This document shows, piece by piece, positions 12,401 to 24,230 of a stretch of 64,000 nucleotides of DNA. This stretch comes from Anaeramoeba flamelloides (Eukaryota > Metamonada > Anaeramoebidae), in contig JANTQA010000030.1 in the NCBI GenBank assembly GCA_027625915.1, positions 682,001 through 746,000 on the forward strand. Direction: 5' to 3'. A model generated the notes under the pieces. That model saw nothing but the letters and a program-made list of their open reading frames with translations, was not told the origin of the DNA and did not search any database. How positions within the stretch are numbered: the first letter of the stretch is position 1; every line of letters begins with the position of its first letter. Made by a program: the position numbers and the translations under genes.

Positions 12401-15400
12401 TATTAATGGAGCAATTTTTTCATCAGTATTTTTTTCTTTATAAATTATATCTTTATATTGAATAAATTTAGTTTTAAATTTTTTTATTGTTTGAATATCT
12501 AGAATAAATTTTTGCTCATTAAAATATTTTGAAAATTCTTTTTGGTAGTATTCTTGATTTGCAATTTAATTTTTTTTTTTTTAATATTCCAATCGGTTTT
12601 AATATTAATATTATTAATATTCATTTTATGGTCAGATTGATCATTTTCAATTGATCTTGACTTTCTTAAAATAAATTTATTCTCAAAATTAATTAGTATA
12701 TGGTCGGTAATCTTTGTTCTACTATTTGAAGTATTTGAAATAATTTTAATATTTTTTAATTGTATATTTTTTTTATTTCAATATCCGTAAGATTAAAGTC
12801 GCCTAAAATTATAGTTTTAAAATTATAATATTTTAAAAAATATATTCTTTTTAAATATATGTATAAATATTACTTGTAAAAATCATATTTTTACAATTTT
12901 CAAATTATATTCCCATCAAAAACTTTTCTAATAACATTAATCATTTTTTTTTTTTTTGATTTAAGGGTTTGTTATTTTAAAAATTAAAGAGTTTTAAGGT
13001 TTTATTCATTTACCTTGGATATGTTCCACACTCAAGGAGTGACTTGGAACGAAAAGAGGGTATATGAAATTGCTCTTCTTTTGATTGGAAAAATTCAATT
13101 AACAAATAAAAATTTTGATATGAACTGTTTGGCAAAAAATTTCAATCAAAAAAAAAAAATGTTTTGAAAGATTTCTATATTTCAAACAATCAACTTTTAA
13201 TCAAGAAATTACTTATTGTTTCTTATTTTATATTTCCAAATAGTTAGATTTCAACAATTTAAAACGGATTTTAATTTTTGTCTTTAAGTATAATCGATTT
13301 AATTCGATTTAATCTAAATTAAGTTATGTTTATAACCCTATAAATTTGAAAAAGTAAGGATTTTGTAAAATTCTCTAGAAAAAAAAAATAACTTATTTGT
13401 GAAATTAAAAAAAATAAAAAAAAAAATCTTTAAGATCTCAAAAAGTGAAAAAGAGCTACACACCAAAACCAAAAAAATATGTTATCAAAAGTATAATATC
13501 ACAGTAATTTAAATTAGAAACTGAGTGTTACTCTTTTTTGGGTGTTTTTCTAAAGTATGTCTTCGTTTTTGATTTTTGAGTTATGGAGCTCTATAATGTA
13601 TCCAAATTTTGGTTAGTTGATGATTGTAATATTAGTAAATTTAAAAATTATAATTTTTTTTTTTTTTGGTTTCAGAAATTTATTTTTCATTATAATGAAA
13701 CCACCATTAACAGGAAGTTGATTATTTTGGCATGGGTCTTTTAAATTTTAATTGTTTATGTTGTGGTCTTAATGAGGGTTGGTAATGATAAGGAATTTTA
13801 TTGATGGGTTAAATTATGATAAGCTAACCAAAAGAGATTTTATTTCCTTCTATTTCAGAGATTATAAATGAAATAAAAAAAAAAGAATTACAAAATTAAA
13901 TTATTTCAAATAAAATTAATAATTTTTATATTAAAAATACACCTAATTTTTAATTAAAAATATACACTGGTGGATTTCCAAGAAAATGATAACCAACAAA
14001 TATATATATACAATGGATAAGGATAAATGAGCATTTTGGTATTAGTATTTTGTAAATATTAATACTTGTTCCAAGTTGATTCTCAAAAAAAAAAGAAAGA
14101 AAGAAAGAAAAAAATCTCTTACAAAATAAATAAACCTTAAAATATTATAAATCAATAAAGTTATCCAAATAAAATCCACAAAAAATGAAGAAAAATACTT
14201 TAAAAAAAAAGTTATTCAACAAAAAAATTGAATTTGAATTTAAAAAATGTTTTTTTTTTTGTATTAAATCTAAACTAAAAGATTTTCTTTGTTTTTTTTA
14301 TTATTTATTTTGATATGGAAAATTAATTTTCTCTTTCTGTATTAAGTTTTTTTAAAAATGTAGAAATAAATAAATAAAAATATTTGATTTTGTGTTTGTT
14401 ACTGAAATTAAAAAAAATAAACTTTTAGCATTCCCATGATTTAAAATATTAATGAAAATCTTTGATTTTATTTGATTATTTTGAATTTAAAAAACACTAA
14501 GCACTTTAGTGGCCACTTTTGGTTATTTTAAAAAAAAAAAATGATAGAAATAAGTTAAATCTTTGATTTTATTAAATTCTTTCAGATAAAAAAAGTGCTT
14601 TTAGGTTTTCCATAATTTATAATTATTGGGCAAAATATTTGATTTTTCAATCTTCTTTTGAATTTTGGAAAACCGCAGTTAGTTTTTTTTTTTTATTTTT
14701 GTGTTGATTAGAAAATCAATTAATTTTCTAATTTATATTAAAATTAAAAAAAATAGGGATTTCAACGTACTATAAGGTATTTGACTCCACTCCACAACAC
14801 TTTCCGTTATTTCTTAATTTTTGTTCAGAAATTTCAATAAAGAATCATATTTTTTTTAGAATTAAAAAATGAGGAGAAAAATAATGGTTCCTTAATTCAA
14901 ATAATATCAAAGATATTATTCATTATTTTTGTTTATAAAAATTAATTCTTTAATCCAAAATTTTCAATTTTTTTCATGGTATGGGTAGTCTATATTAAGT
15001 GATCGGTATCTTAAATAATTTATAAATTAGAATGATTTTTGCATTGAAAACAATTTCTTATTCTTTCTCAAACATTCAAAATTAATTTAATATATTGTTT
15101 TTTTTTTAAATTTTAATTTCCATTTAAACCAAATTTCAAAATTAGTGGCAAACTTTTTTATCTTATTTTTTTCTTGTTTCATTTGTATTTCAAAAAATAA
15201 AATAATTACAGTATATTTTTATTTATTAATCTATATTGGTTATTATCTTGAAAAACTTTAGTAAAATACCTTATTATACAAAAAAAAAACAATTAATCAA
15301 ATATATTTATGATAAAAAATCTACCCCTATTTTTGAAATTTAGCATATATATATTTTTTATTATTATTGAAACTCTGAAAAAATTTTGTTTTAAAAATCT

Positions 15401-16355
15401 TTCATAATGGTTGAAATAATTTTTTCTAAAAAAAAATTATATCAATTAAAATTTTTCTATTAAAAAAAAACAATTATTAACAACTTCTATAAAAAAAACT
15501 TAAAAGGAATTTGCAAAAGAAAATGGGATGAAATATATTGAAGCAAATTCGAAAACTGGAAAAAATGTTCCAAATGTCTTTGAAGGAAATTTAATTTTAC
15601 ATTATGATCAATTTATTGAGCAAAATTTTCCAAAATATTCTTTTTTCAAACAATCTGAGAAATATTTCAAAGATTATCAATATTTAACAATTCAACAAGA
15701 TTTTATCAATTTTTATAACAAACAAGAATTTTGTGATTTTGAAATTAAAAAGATTAAATGTCACAAATTAATTGTTGAATTAAGAACCAAACAAACAATC
15801 AAAAAAATAGAAGAAATTTTAACAAATGAAGAAATTGAAAATATCAAATTATTTTTCAAATGGATTTATGGGAACAGACCTAAACAATCTGAATTCCTTT
15901 CCATTTCTCATATTTTTGAAAAAATCAATATTCAATTTTTTGACCTAAATTTCAAAAAGACTTTTTTAAATGATTTATCCAACTTGTATAAAGATAATAA
16001 TTCAAAAGATTTCACAATCAAAATCAAAGAGGAATTATCAGATGAATCATCAAATGAATCATCAAATGAATCTTTCAATGAATCAATAAAAGTTCATAAA
16101 ATAATATTATTGATCCGAAGTGAATTGTTTAGAAATATGTTTAACAGTATTGAAGACAAAAATATCACATCCATTTTTGATTACAGTGGCAAATCATATG
16201 AAACACTCAAATGTTTAATCAATTATTTTTATACTGACAAATTGGTTTTCAAAGATGGCGATGATCCTGATCTTATTTGTGAAGAACTTGAAGATGCAAT
16301 TGAATATTTTCAACTTAACATCAAATCAAATTTAAAGCAATTAATAAAAAAATGA
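6426..16355 (+). CDS. Rab-like pseudo-GTPase fused to two BTB domains (copy B), seven exons
   Basis: Exons: 6426-6671, 9144-9194, 9339-9386, 9521-9536, 9902-9938, 10050-10236 and 15507-16355, all GT-AG, phases 0,0,0,1,2,0. They add up to 1434 nt, 477 aa, with no internal stop. Residues about 62-225 follow a Rab fold: FSWTILVV (strand 1), LGSIGIDF (switch I), IKFQI then WDYP (the WDTAG site), ILLVFDL, TIILLVG, and EFAKENGMKYIEANSKTG (G5 region). The nucleotide-binding motifs are degenerate: the P-loop reads RNFSAQSD instead of GxxxxGKS, the catalytic Gln segment is lost, and NKxD is replaced by HSKL. BTB1 is about residues 259-337 and BTB2 about 352-467, with a Ser/Asn/Glu insert. The layout parallels RhoBTB (GTPase-BTB-BTB, a Cullin-3 adaptor class), but with a Rab-type fold. 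The MGN start could be N-myristoylated. Exon 5 (WSIQSMMPFIF) is the least certain. A cullin-adaptor role is inference. Confidence 0.72.
7363..7650. repeat. Diverged direct repeat in intron 1 of copy B
   Basis: About 70 bp at 7363-7432 (from ATATAAGGTACTC through GAGTTGAAATTTG) recur at 7581-7650 with the same order of words (TATAAGGTACTTA, GGAAATAAAA, AGAGTTGAA). The period is about 218 bp. There is no coding potential. Confidence 0.65.
8062..8703 (+). mobile_element. MITE family 1, copy in intron 1 of copy B
   Basis: A non-coding element of about 640 bp with terminal inverted repeats: TAAACTATTTTTTC then TTGACTCAC at the left, and GTGAGTCACAATTTTTGAAA at the right. The interior shares ordered blocks with the copies at 16.44, 27.47, 31.25 and 51.89 kb, such as GGATCAGAA, AAAAGATCTTCAAAAAGA, TCAGTGAAAGTTCAGTAAT and AAAGTGAATTA. 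TA-flanked ends suggest a non-autonomous Tc1/mariner-type element; this assignment is inference. Confidence 0.75.
10331..10440. repeat. Short dispersed repeat, shared inverted with 21.54-21.62 kb
   Basis: It begins GAAGAAGTGTAATTTACAC, which recurs on the opposite strand near 21593-21615. The similarity continues through a stretch reading AAAATCTATGATTTTACG here. This looks like one end of a small element; no matching far end was found. Confidence 0.5.
10441..12900 (-). mobile_element. LINE copy 2, reverse strand, degraded
   Basis: Read on the minus strand from about 12.9 kb downwards: ILGDFNLTDIEI (APE-type endonuclease, GDFN) near 12.8 kb, IDHILI-like and SDHK-like endonuclease motifs near 12.65 kb, a linker frame at 11838-12251 (137 aa), then reverse transcriptase with IIMIDIAK, GKRLGILQGD and FADDLILIIKG (YADD-type catalytic motif) near 11.4 kb. 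The C-terminal CPIC...DHFLW knuckle lies near 10.55-10.6 kb. Many stops and frame changes. Its 5' end is truncated just before the GDFN motif. It sits antisense inside intron 6 of the Rab/BTB gene. Confidence 0.85.
12998..13706. mobile_element. TTAA-flanked element, family 2, diverged copy
   Basis: About 710 bp bounded by TTAA on both sides (12994-12997 and 13707-13710). The left end reads GGTTTTATTCATTTACC; the right end ends ATAATGAAACCACCA. The interior aligns block by block with the copies at 24.23 and 28.79 kb (GGAGTGACTTGGAACG versus GGGGTGACCTGAGACC; GAGTGTTACTC with its inverted partner). No transposase frame. The TTAA target resembles that of piggyBac-type elements; assignment is tentative. 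Confidence 0.65.
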
Positions 16356-16440
16356 TTGTAAAATTATTAAATTTTATTTGTTATATTTCTGCATTTATTT
16401 TTTGAAAAAAATGAAAAATTAATTAATCAAAAAAAAAAAA

Positions 16441-16640
16441 AAATAAAACCAAAAAACTTTATTAAAAAATTAGTCACAATTTTGGAAATGAAGCCTTAAG
16501 GATTTTTTATAACCAAACTTTTACTGAAAAGGGTTAAAAAGAAGATATTTCCTAAACAATTTGAATTTAAAAAGACATTAGATAGTCTTAATTTTTTTAA
16601 TGTTTATTGGTATTTATTCAAGATATTTTATTATTTTTAT
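16441..16640 (-). mobile_element. MITE family 1, internal fragment
   Basis: Immediately after the Rab/BTB copy B stop, words such as ATAAAACCAAAAAACT, TAGTCACAATTTTGGAAATG and AAAGACATTAGATAGTC match the middle of the family-1 element at 27.47-28.05 kb in the same orientation. Neither terminal repeat is present. The near-identity between copy A and copy B stops where this fragment starts. Confidence 0.65.
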
Positions 16641-16762
16641 TTTTTTTTATTGGCTTTCTGAATTAAAAAAATGATTCAAAAAATTGAAAAATTTTTAAAA
16701 AAAAAAGTATCAAAAATGAAAAAAAAAGAAAATAAAAATAAAAATATTTAAATTTTTTATTT

Positions 16763-19058
16763 TCAAATAACAATTTTTTTTATTATTAATTTGGAAACGC
16801 GTTTTAATTCTTTCAAAGAATATTTTTTATATGCTGATTTTAATTTTGATTTGGGGATTTTTTTATAACTTTGTAATAATTTTTTAATGCAGGGATTGAG
16901 GTCATTTTGATGATATTTTGTATAGTAAACCATATTGTGATCCCAAACCTGTGTGAGAGATTTCTTTGTCACGATCATTTTAGCTAATGCCACTGAACTT
17001 GCTGCTATCTGTGAAGAAAGGAAGGCCAAGTATGTAGAGTCGATGAGCTGTATTTCACAAAAGTAATTTGCTAACAGCATTGTTTTCAGATCAGCTTGTG
17101 ATGCGCGTAAATAACGCTTTAAAAATGGTTTTGGTGTTACGGGGCTTAAATCGAATTGCAACGCGTTCACAATTTTGATTTCACACTTGAAGATATCCTT
17201 TTTTGAGATGGAATTTTCTGTGATGTCGCTGAAATTCTTGACCGTTGGTGGGTACACCTCTTCATATTTGGATGCTATAAATAAGGCTGTAACGCCTAAG
17301 AGCTGCAAGTGCTTCTTTGAAATGCAGTTTAGACTTAAAAATCGATCAATATAATTCACAGCAAGATACAGCGTTTCAGAATGGAGTTTGTATTCCTGGC
17401 AGACATCACTTAGCCAATCAACAAGAATACCTCGCATTTTGCTATTAATCCTCGGTTGCTTTTCATCCAAGTATTTTGCATTCGGGCGGAAGTTCTGTTC
17501 TTTTTCTTTATAATATTCAAAAATTTCATCACTATATTCGGTAACAAAGAGTGGATCGTTTTCATATTTCTTATTGATGTCCAGAATTTGTTCAATTTTT
17601 TGATTTGTTTGGTTATCTTCCTGTGATTCTTCTTCTTGATCTTTGTTGGTTTCCTTTTCCTTTTTCTCTTTCTCTTTCTCTTTCTCATTCCCGTTCTCGT
17701 TCTCTTTTGGTTTGGTTTTGGTTTTGGTTTTGGTTTTGATTTTTGTTTTGGTTTTTGTAATTTTTTTTTCTTCCTCTTCTTTTTCAATTGCCATTTTTTT
17801 GGTTTCCTCTTCCTCTTTCTCTTTCTCTTTCTTGTTCTTGTTCTTGTTCTTGTTCTTGTTCTTGTTCTTGTTCTCGTTCTCTTTCTCTTTCTCTTTTGGT
17901 TTGGTTTTGATTTTTGTAATTCTTTTCTCTTCCTCTTCCCCAATAGGCATTTTTTTGGTTTGTTTTTTTGTTCTTTTCTTTTTTCTTTGTAAAGTGTCTT
18001 TCCTTTTTTTTTCTTTTTTCATTTCTTTTGGTTTTTCAGATTTGTTTTTTTGGTGTTTCCTTTTTTCTTCAATTTCCATTTTTTTTTCAATTTTTTTGGT
18101 TGTGTCATTCTTATTAATGTCTTTATTTTTAAGTTCATTCTTTTTTCCAATTGTAATTTTTTTGATTACCCTTTTTGCTTTTGTTCTTTTCTTATTTTTT
18201 TTGATTTTAATTCTTAGTTTTTTTGATTTAAGTACTTCTATAGGATTGGTAATTAATTGATAATTTATTTATTAATTTATTTAATTAATTTTCTAACAAA
18301 AAAGAGAAATGATATAAATTTTTTCTTTTTGATAAATTTTTGTTTTTGTTTTCTCAACCTTACAAATAATTCGGGAGTGTATTTCTATGAATAATCAGAA
18401 AAAAAAGTGATTAATTTTCATTTTTTTCAGTGAATTTAAGTTAAAAGATAATCTCTAGTATACTTTACAGTTATCAATCATAACAATTTTCATTTTTTGA
18501 AAAAATTCTCTTTAACTTCTTGATTACTAACTTTGAATTTATCAAGATTCTAACTCTCTCTTTTCTTTTGACGACTCTTTGAATTAGGAGTCACAAATTT
18601 AGTCACTTCAAAACTCTCTCTTTAACAGATTAAGAGCTCTTGTGCACTTAACCCTTACCAATAAAGCACAAACTCTCGTTTATCTTTTTTTTTCTGGTTA
18701 TTTGAATTATTTTTAATTTTGACAAGAATTTTTTAACGGTTAGGATCGAAAATGGAGTGAAAAAATAGAAAACAATTAGGATGACCAAACCTTTAAAAAC
18801 AACAATATTTGTTTTGGAAGATGGTTTTATGTTGAGGATTGGGTTTGTTGATTGCTTGATATTTTTGAAAATTTTTCTTTTTTTTAAATCGAAATTTTCG
18901 TCAAATTGGTTTGCAGTTTGGTTTGTGATATTTCGAAGAACCCTTTCACGTTTCCTCATTGCCCTTTTTTTTTGTTTTAGATGGTTATTCGTTCTTTTAT
19001 TTCGATCATTTAAAGGGAAAATATTGGTTAATGTATTAGGCTGATAAAAAAGACTCAT
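16763..19058 (-). CDS. Mitotic cyclin (A/B type), two exons
   Basis: Exon 1 is 19058-18791, exon 2 is 18237-16763, and the intron 18790-18238 (GT..AG) is phase 1. The joined protein is 580 aa. Exon 1 includes RVLRNITNQT, the conserved N-terminal LxDITN-type segment of mitotic cyclins, in a basic region. Exon 2 begins with a long Lys/Glu/Asn/Thr repeat region, then the cyclin box from about residue 330: MRGILVDWLSDV (357 onward), ETLYLAVNYIDRFLS and LLGVTALFIASKYEE, followed by a cyclin C domain (SPVTPKPFLKRYLR). MRxILVDWL and LQLLGVTALFIASKYEE are hallmarks of cyclins A and B, partners of Cdk1. I see no clear RxxLxxIxN destruction box; RERVLRNITN at the end of exon 1 is a possible relaxed version. 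The ATG at 19058 is the first in frame. It lies convergent with the Rab/BTB gene. Confidence 0.88.
17650..17910. repeat. Low-complexity coding repeat in the cyclin gene
   Basis: Hexanucleotide-like arrays (TCTTTC, GGTTTT, GTTCTT) encode tandem KEKEKE, KTKTKT and NKNKNK runs on the minus strand. They create long spurious frames on the plus strand. The lengths are likely to vary between alleles. Confidence 0.85.
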
Positions 19059-21060
19059 CAAATGATTAATGTGGATTGAGTTGAATTATTCTGATTTTAA
19101 TAATATTGTAGTGTTTGGTTATGGGTGGGTGGTGGTTGTTTATGAATGGAACCTTTCTCTATTGTGCAAATTTGTTTTTAAATTTTATTCAAAAAAGATT
19201 TCTGCTTTTAAAAATTCAAACAAAAAATGACGATTTTGAAATTGATATAAATATTCGATCATTTCTCTCAAATTCCAGAGATTACAAATTTCAGAATAAA
19301 ATTTCTATTCAAAGCTCTTATAAACATTCACTTTTTTGATCCCAATATTATTTGAAATGTTGACTAAACCATTCTTTGAACTTAAATTTTATGTAACCGT
19401 TAATAATTAAAGTATTTAAAACAAATTTTTCATTTTTTATATCTTGTTAATCCTTTAACACCTTAAAAAAACCTCAAAAAATGAAAATTAAGATAATTGA
19501 ATGAAAATTGTGAAAAGTATTGTATAAGAAAATTGATTTGACACCTTGTTTTGATGAAATGAAGAAAAAACGAATAAAGTTGTGAAAAAAGTTTACTTTA
19601 AGATACACAAGTCTATCAATTTTGTAAAGCTGAAATAGTGTTCTCCTTTTAACTGTTAATAATTAATAACTTTATTGATTCATTTGTTGGGATTAAAAAA
19701 ATACTGTTGTCGAAATAAGGTGAGCAGAAAAGTTAAATCAGTCTTCCAAAATAAAAAGCGTGTGTTTTTGTTATAGAAAACCTATATATCAACTGATCAA
19801 AGAAAAAAACCTTACCCCAAATTAAATATAGTATTGGTTTCTTAAAGTTCTCTTTTTCAAATAGAAATTCTAAAAAAGAAAGGATAAAATTAGAAAATTT
19901 ATCTCAAAAATAGAGTAAATTTTTTATATATTATTCTTTATTCAACTAAAAAAAAAACTAAAAAATTGAGAAAATAACTGAAAGAATTAGAAGATTTTGA
20001 ACAAATTTAGATTTTTAAATTTAATTTTACTGAAAATATCAAGGGATTTGGTTTCAAAATTGATTTGAACTTAGGTCTACTATTTAGTATTAAATTGGAT
20101 GTTGCCTGGGAACAAGAAGAAAAAAATCACAGACTATATTTTGAAACATGGATTATAGTCATTAGGAATACATTATTTTGATCATTGTAATTATTTTAAA
20201 GTTAAAAAAAAACTAATTTGTAATTCAAAGAAAAGTTCAAATCATTTATTCTTTTTTGTTAAACAAAAAAAAAATTAAAAAAAAATAAATGGATAAATCA
20301 AAAAAAAATTATTTTTTTCAATTGAATTAAATAAATAATTTTTTAATAGTCCAAATAATTGATTATCTATTTCAAAGATATTCACCATTGTTAAAATAGT
20401 TTTAAATTATAATATAAAAAACATCTTAACTATTTAAAAAAATATTTTAATTTTTGTAACTATTGGATTTGAAAAAAGTATTATTAGAAATTTCGAGCTT
20501 TTGAACTTAAATAAAAAAATATCTACTTCAATAATTTTTTTCATTTAAAAATTTCTTATTGGTCAATAATATATATTATCTGAAGAATTATTAAAAAAAG
20601 AGAAATTTCACAAATTATTTCATTTTTTTTTGAAAAATTTTTTTTCAGAATATCAAAAGTTATTTTTTAATATAAGCAATAAAAAAACAGACAATATTTT
20701 TTATATGGAAAACTTTTCAATGAATTTTGAAATTATTTGAACAATACTTCACCGATACAATTTATCACCTATTCTGTCATATTATTTTTTATGTCTTACA
20801 TCGATGAAAAGAATTCTATTGTATCTCAATATTTATAGGATTATTGTTAAAATCATATTAATAAAATAAAAAAATTTTCCTAAAGTTCAATAATCAAGAG
20901 CTAAATTAGATCCCTAAATATACGTTTTCCAATTGGTTTTGTAAAGATTTCAAGGGTTTTTAAAAAGTATCAATTTTAATAATTTTTGAGAATTTGATAT
21001 ATAAAATTTTATTAATTTTTGAACCATAAGATATGGTAATTTTGATTTTTTTCCATTTTA
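19059..21060. other. Intergenic upstream of the cyclin, no gene seen
   Basis: A/T-rich sequence. The plus-strand frame at 19115-19339 lacks any recognisable motif. The cyclin promoter should lie at the left side of this block; no specific element is visible. Confidence 0.5.
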
Positions 21061-21700
21061 ATCATGGCTGAAATTTTTTTATATGGGAAAGAAGTTTTAC
21101 AAAGGAAAAAGAGCAAGTGATTAATTACGAATATTATGACAGAGGAACATGGAATTATGAGTATCTTGAATATAAAAAATGAAAATGCAAAGGTAAAAAA
21201 TATACAAATGGTATAAAAAAGAAAACCAGATCAAAAAAAAAAGAAGCAATTACAAGAATTAAATAACTATCCCCAAGTGAACATTCATGATCAATTGCCA
21301 AATCATTAAATCGGCCAAAAGTATTGTGGTTGTTATTTTGAGAGTCCTTAATTAAGGATATTATTGCTTTTTTTTTTTTTTAGATTTTTTACAATTTCTT
21401 TTTATTAATCCTTTTTAAATTTCTTTCTTTTTTTTTCTTTTTCTTTTTTTTTTCTTTTTATTTTTTTCACTTTTGGTTTTGCTTTTTCAACATAAAAATA
21501 ATTGTGCGTGTGTGACTTTTCCTTGAAAAATCATGGAATCTATGATTTTGTGCTGAAATTACCTTTGATGAAATTTAAGTAAAAGAACATTTAGGGTGTA
21601 ATTTACACTTCTTCCATCAATAAAAAAATGTATGACAATTTTATCTACATTTTACCCAGTGACCCACTTTTTGGAGTTATGGAATACCAATTATTAATTA
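21060..21700 (+). mobile_element. Degenerate transposase N-terminal helix-turn-helix fragment
   Basis: Around 21230-21345 the plus strand reads EAITRIK, LSPSEHS, IAKSLNRPK across stops, resembling the N-terminal helix-turn-helix of Tc1/mariner-type transposases (IAKxLxRS-like). Near 21660 GACCCACTTTTTGGAGTTATGG resembles an inverted copy of the terminal repeat used by the element at 22.03-23.1 kb. Heavily decayed; boundaries are approximate. Confidence 0.45.
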
Positions 21701-22027
21701 CAGAATGTGGAATTTTTATCTATAATCGATAAACTTTCTATCGGGTTTTTGCCCCTCCTGTGTATTCAGGATGTGGATCGTTTCTAATTGGTCATGAAAA
21801 TGATAAATTTATTTTTTATATATATTTTAATTATTTTTCTTCTTCACTTTTTTTTATTTGATGATTTTTCTTTAATTACTCTTTTCTATAAATAAAAATA
21901 ATAATAATTTTATCTACATTTTAAACATTTTCACAAAAAATAACTCGAACTTTTCTGATAATAATTTGTATTATTTAATACAATGTTATATTCAATATAT
22001 TTGAAAATTAATATAGTTAATTTTTTT

Positions 22028-23105
22028 TCACAATTAAACTCAATTCCAAAAATAGGGGCACACCTTTGAAATCAATTTAATTCCAAGAAAAGTGATATTT
22101 GACTCTTAAATAGAAACATTAGATATTAACAATCAATGTAAACAATTTTAAAGTTAATTGTTTATCATTTTTTTTTTCATTATTTTTTGATTTTTGATTT
22201 TCAATAATTTTTTTGATTTTTTTTGTATTCTTTTTTTTCAAATAAAAAAAAATTTTCTTTTTTTTTCAAAACTTTTCGAAAATCTCAAAATCACTTTAAA
22301 ATGAAATTTAAAAGTTACCTTTCTGATCACAAAAAAAAAATTTTTTTTTTCTCTCAAAAAGAAAAAAGATTCTTTTTTTATCAAGAAAAAATTTTTTGAA
22401 AAAAAAATCATGATATGGGGTGCTAGAGCACATTGCCCACAAACAGGCCTTATTATCATTAATGAAAGTGTGAATACTGAATGTATTATTAATGATATTA
22501 TCAAAAAAATCAAATGTAATTCAACTCGCTAATTCAGAATATGGTGAGTTGAAATGGATTTTCCAAAAGGATGGAGCTTGTCCACATACTTCAAAAAAAA
22601 ACTCAAACTTACTTAAATCGGGTATGTAATGTTCTGGACCCTTGACCCCCAATTCCACAAATTTAAATCCAATTGGGAATTTATGGATACTAAACTGAAA
22701 AATTGTAACCCAAAAAACGAAGAAGAATTTTTAAATTTTTCACTAATGTATGGAATACTTTGAGTTGGGAAACCTAAGAAAATTAGTAAACTCTATATTT
22801 AAAACGATAGATTTAGTTATCAAAAGACAAGCTGAATCTATTAATAGTTTTTATTAATTTTTCTTTTAATAAAAATGGATTTTTTGGTAACCGTGTTCCA
22901 AAAATAGGGGCACACTTTTTTTTCTTTTTTCTTTTTTATTTTTCGAATTGAATTTTAAATAAACTATAAAATATATAAATACTATTAATTAAATATTTTC
23001 GGGTCTTTTATTATTTTAATGTTTAAGTATTATGTATTTTGGAGTATATTTTTATTAATGTAATTTTTTTTTATGTCCCATTTTTTGGAATTGAGTTTAT
23101 CTTTA
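22028..23105 (+). mobile_element. Tc1/mariner-type transposon, degenerate
   Basis: The ends are inverted: CAATTCCAAAAATAGGGGCA at about 22031 and CCCATTTTTTGGAATTGAG at about 23077. Between them, at 22410-22860, the plus strand reads MIWGARAHCPQTGLIIINESVN (MxWG... of the DDE core), then FQKDGACPHTS (the QxDNAPxHxS motif carrying the second Asp), then PNSTNLNPIGNLW (the PxSPDLNPIENLW motif carrying the third acidic residue, here Gly in place of Glu). Frame changes and stops separate these pieces. A second, directly oriented end-like sequence (GTTCCAAAAATAGGGGCACAC) at about 22890 suggests nesting or internal rearrangement. Non-functional. Confidence 0.75.
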
Positions 23106-24230
23106 AAATGAAGGTTAAATTGCTTGTAATTTTTTAAACAAAAATCTTAGCCAAAAAGAACTTTCGATTTAAAGGATCTTTTTCAAAAAGATTTCTTAAA
23201 GTATGATACGAAAGAGTTACCTTCTTATAAGTACAAATAAAATAAAAAAGGTTAATATGAAGTTTAAGAATCTCCTGACTTATTGTTTATAACTTTTTTT
23301 CAAAATAATAACTAACGAAAAAAAGTTTGATTCAAAATTTTACTTTTCTTGTCTTCTAAACACTTACTATTAATTCCCAAGTCTAAATACATCTTTAAAA
23401 TATTATCAAAATTACACAATCAAGTTTTTACAGACTACAAATGAGAATCCTAAGATTAAAGTATGTGTTTACGGTTGTAATCAAATTAGTGTTATATGAT
23501 TCAAATATCTCTTCAAATCGATTAGTCAAATTTGTACTATTTGATGAGATCATCTAATAAAAATAATCCTTTTATTCGTAAAAAAAATTGAAGATTTCAG
23601 AAAAAAATCAGAATTTCACCCGCCAATTTAAAGGTTAGCCAATAATCAATTTTCAGACTCCAAAGTTGCAAAATATCTTTCTTAAATTTATCTTATAAGA
23701 TGGATTTGTTCGTTAAAATATTCAATTATTTATTTTTAAAAAATTAAATATTAACGAAAAGAAAATTTTAACCAATTATTTGCATATACGGGAAATGGAC
23801 TGATGTTCTAAATAGCTTTATAAAAACGGAAACAAAACTAATCAAATTCTTGTATTTTGAGGTTGATGATTCATGAGAAAATCTTTGAAATCAAAAAATT
23901 AATAAAATTGTTACTTTTAAAATACTTTTAAATACTATTATACTATTAATACCATTGATTTACCCTTTCTTTCTTTAGATTTGGAAAAGGATTAAAAAAA
24001 AATTCCTAAAAATGCCCTTTTTTATCACCATCATTAGTAAAAAATCAAAGAATTTATTGTTTAATAAGATTTTTTATAGTCAAAGAAACCATGTGAGACC
24101 TGTAGCACTTATATTATCAACACTCAATTACAACACAGTTTGATTGAAGATGAAATCTAAGGTGGCCCCAACCCCTTAAAAATACCTTTCATTTTGTATT
24201 CAACAGATCACAAACAAAATTTAACTTTAA
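23106..24230. other. Intergenic, nothing recognised
   Basis: A/T-rich sequence without a convincing frame, element end or RNA gene. Confidence 0.5.

Larger units (their letters stand above)
10237..15506 (+). other. Intron 6 of copy B, filled with mobile elements
   Basis: A 5.3-kb intron with donor GTTTGA and acceptor CTTAAAAG. It holds a short repeat at 10331-10440, a LINE in reverse orientation and a TTAA-flanked element. From 13.75 to 15.5 kb I see only A/T-rich sequence. Its counterpart in copy A is 1 kb long and lacks these insertions. Confidence 0.6.

Noticed and set aside
15528-16355. BTB-only protein starting at MKYIEAN
   Set aside because: The upstream codons EFAKENG and this Met belong to the Rab G5 region, and a good acceptor lies just before them, so the ATG is internal.
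17636-18260. Long plus-strand frames rich in Phe/Leu/Val
   Set aside because: They are antisense readings of the cyclin's Lys/Glu/Asn/Thr repeats and have no family motifs.
19115-19339. 74-aa plus-strand frame with GGWW
   Set aside because: No ATG context, family motif or splice partner; lies in the cyclin upstream region.
22238-22513. 91-aa minus-strand frame
   Set aside because: Overlaps the transposase remnant, which is convincing on the other strand.
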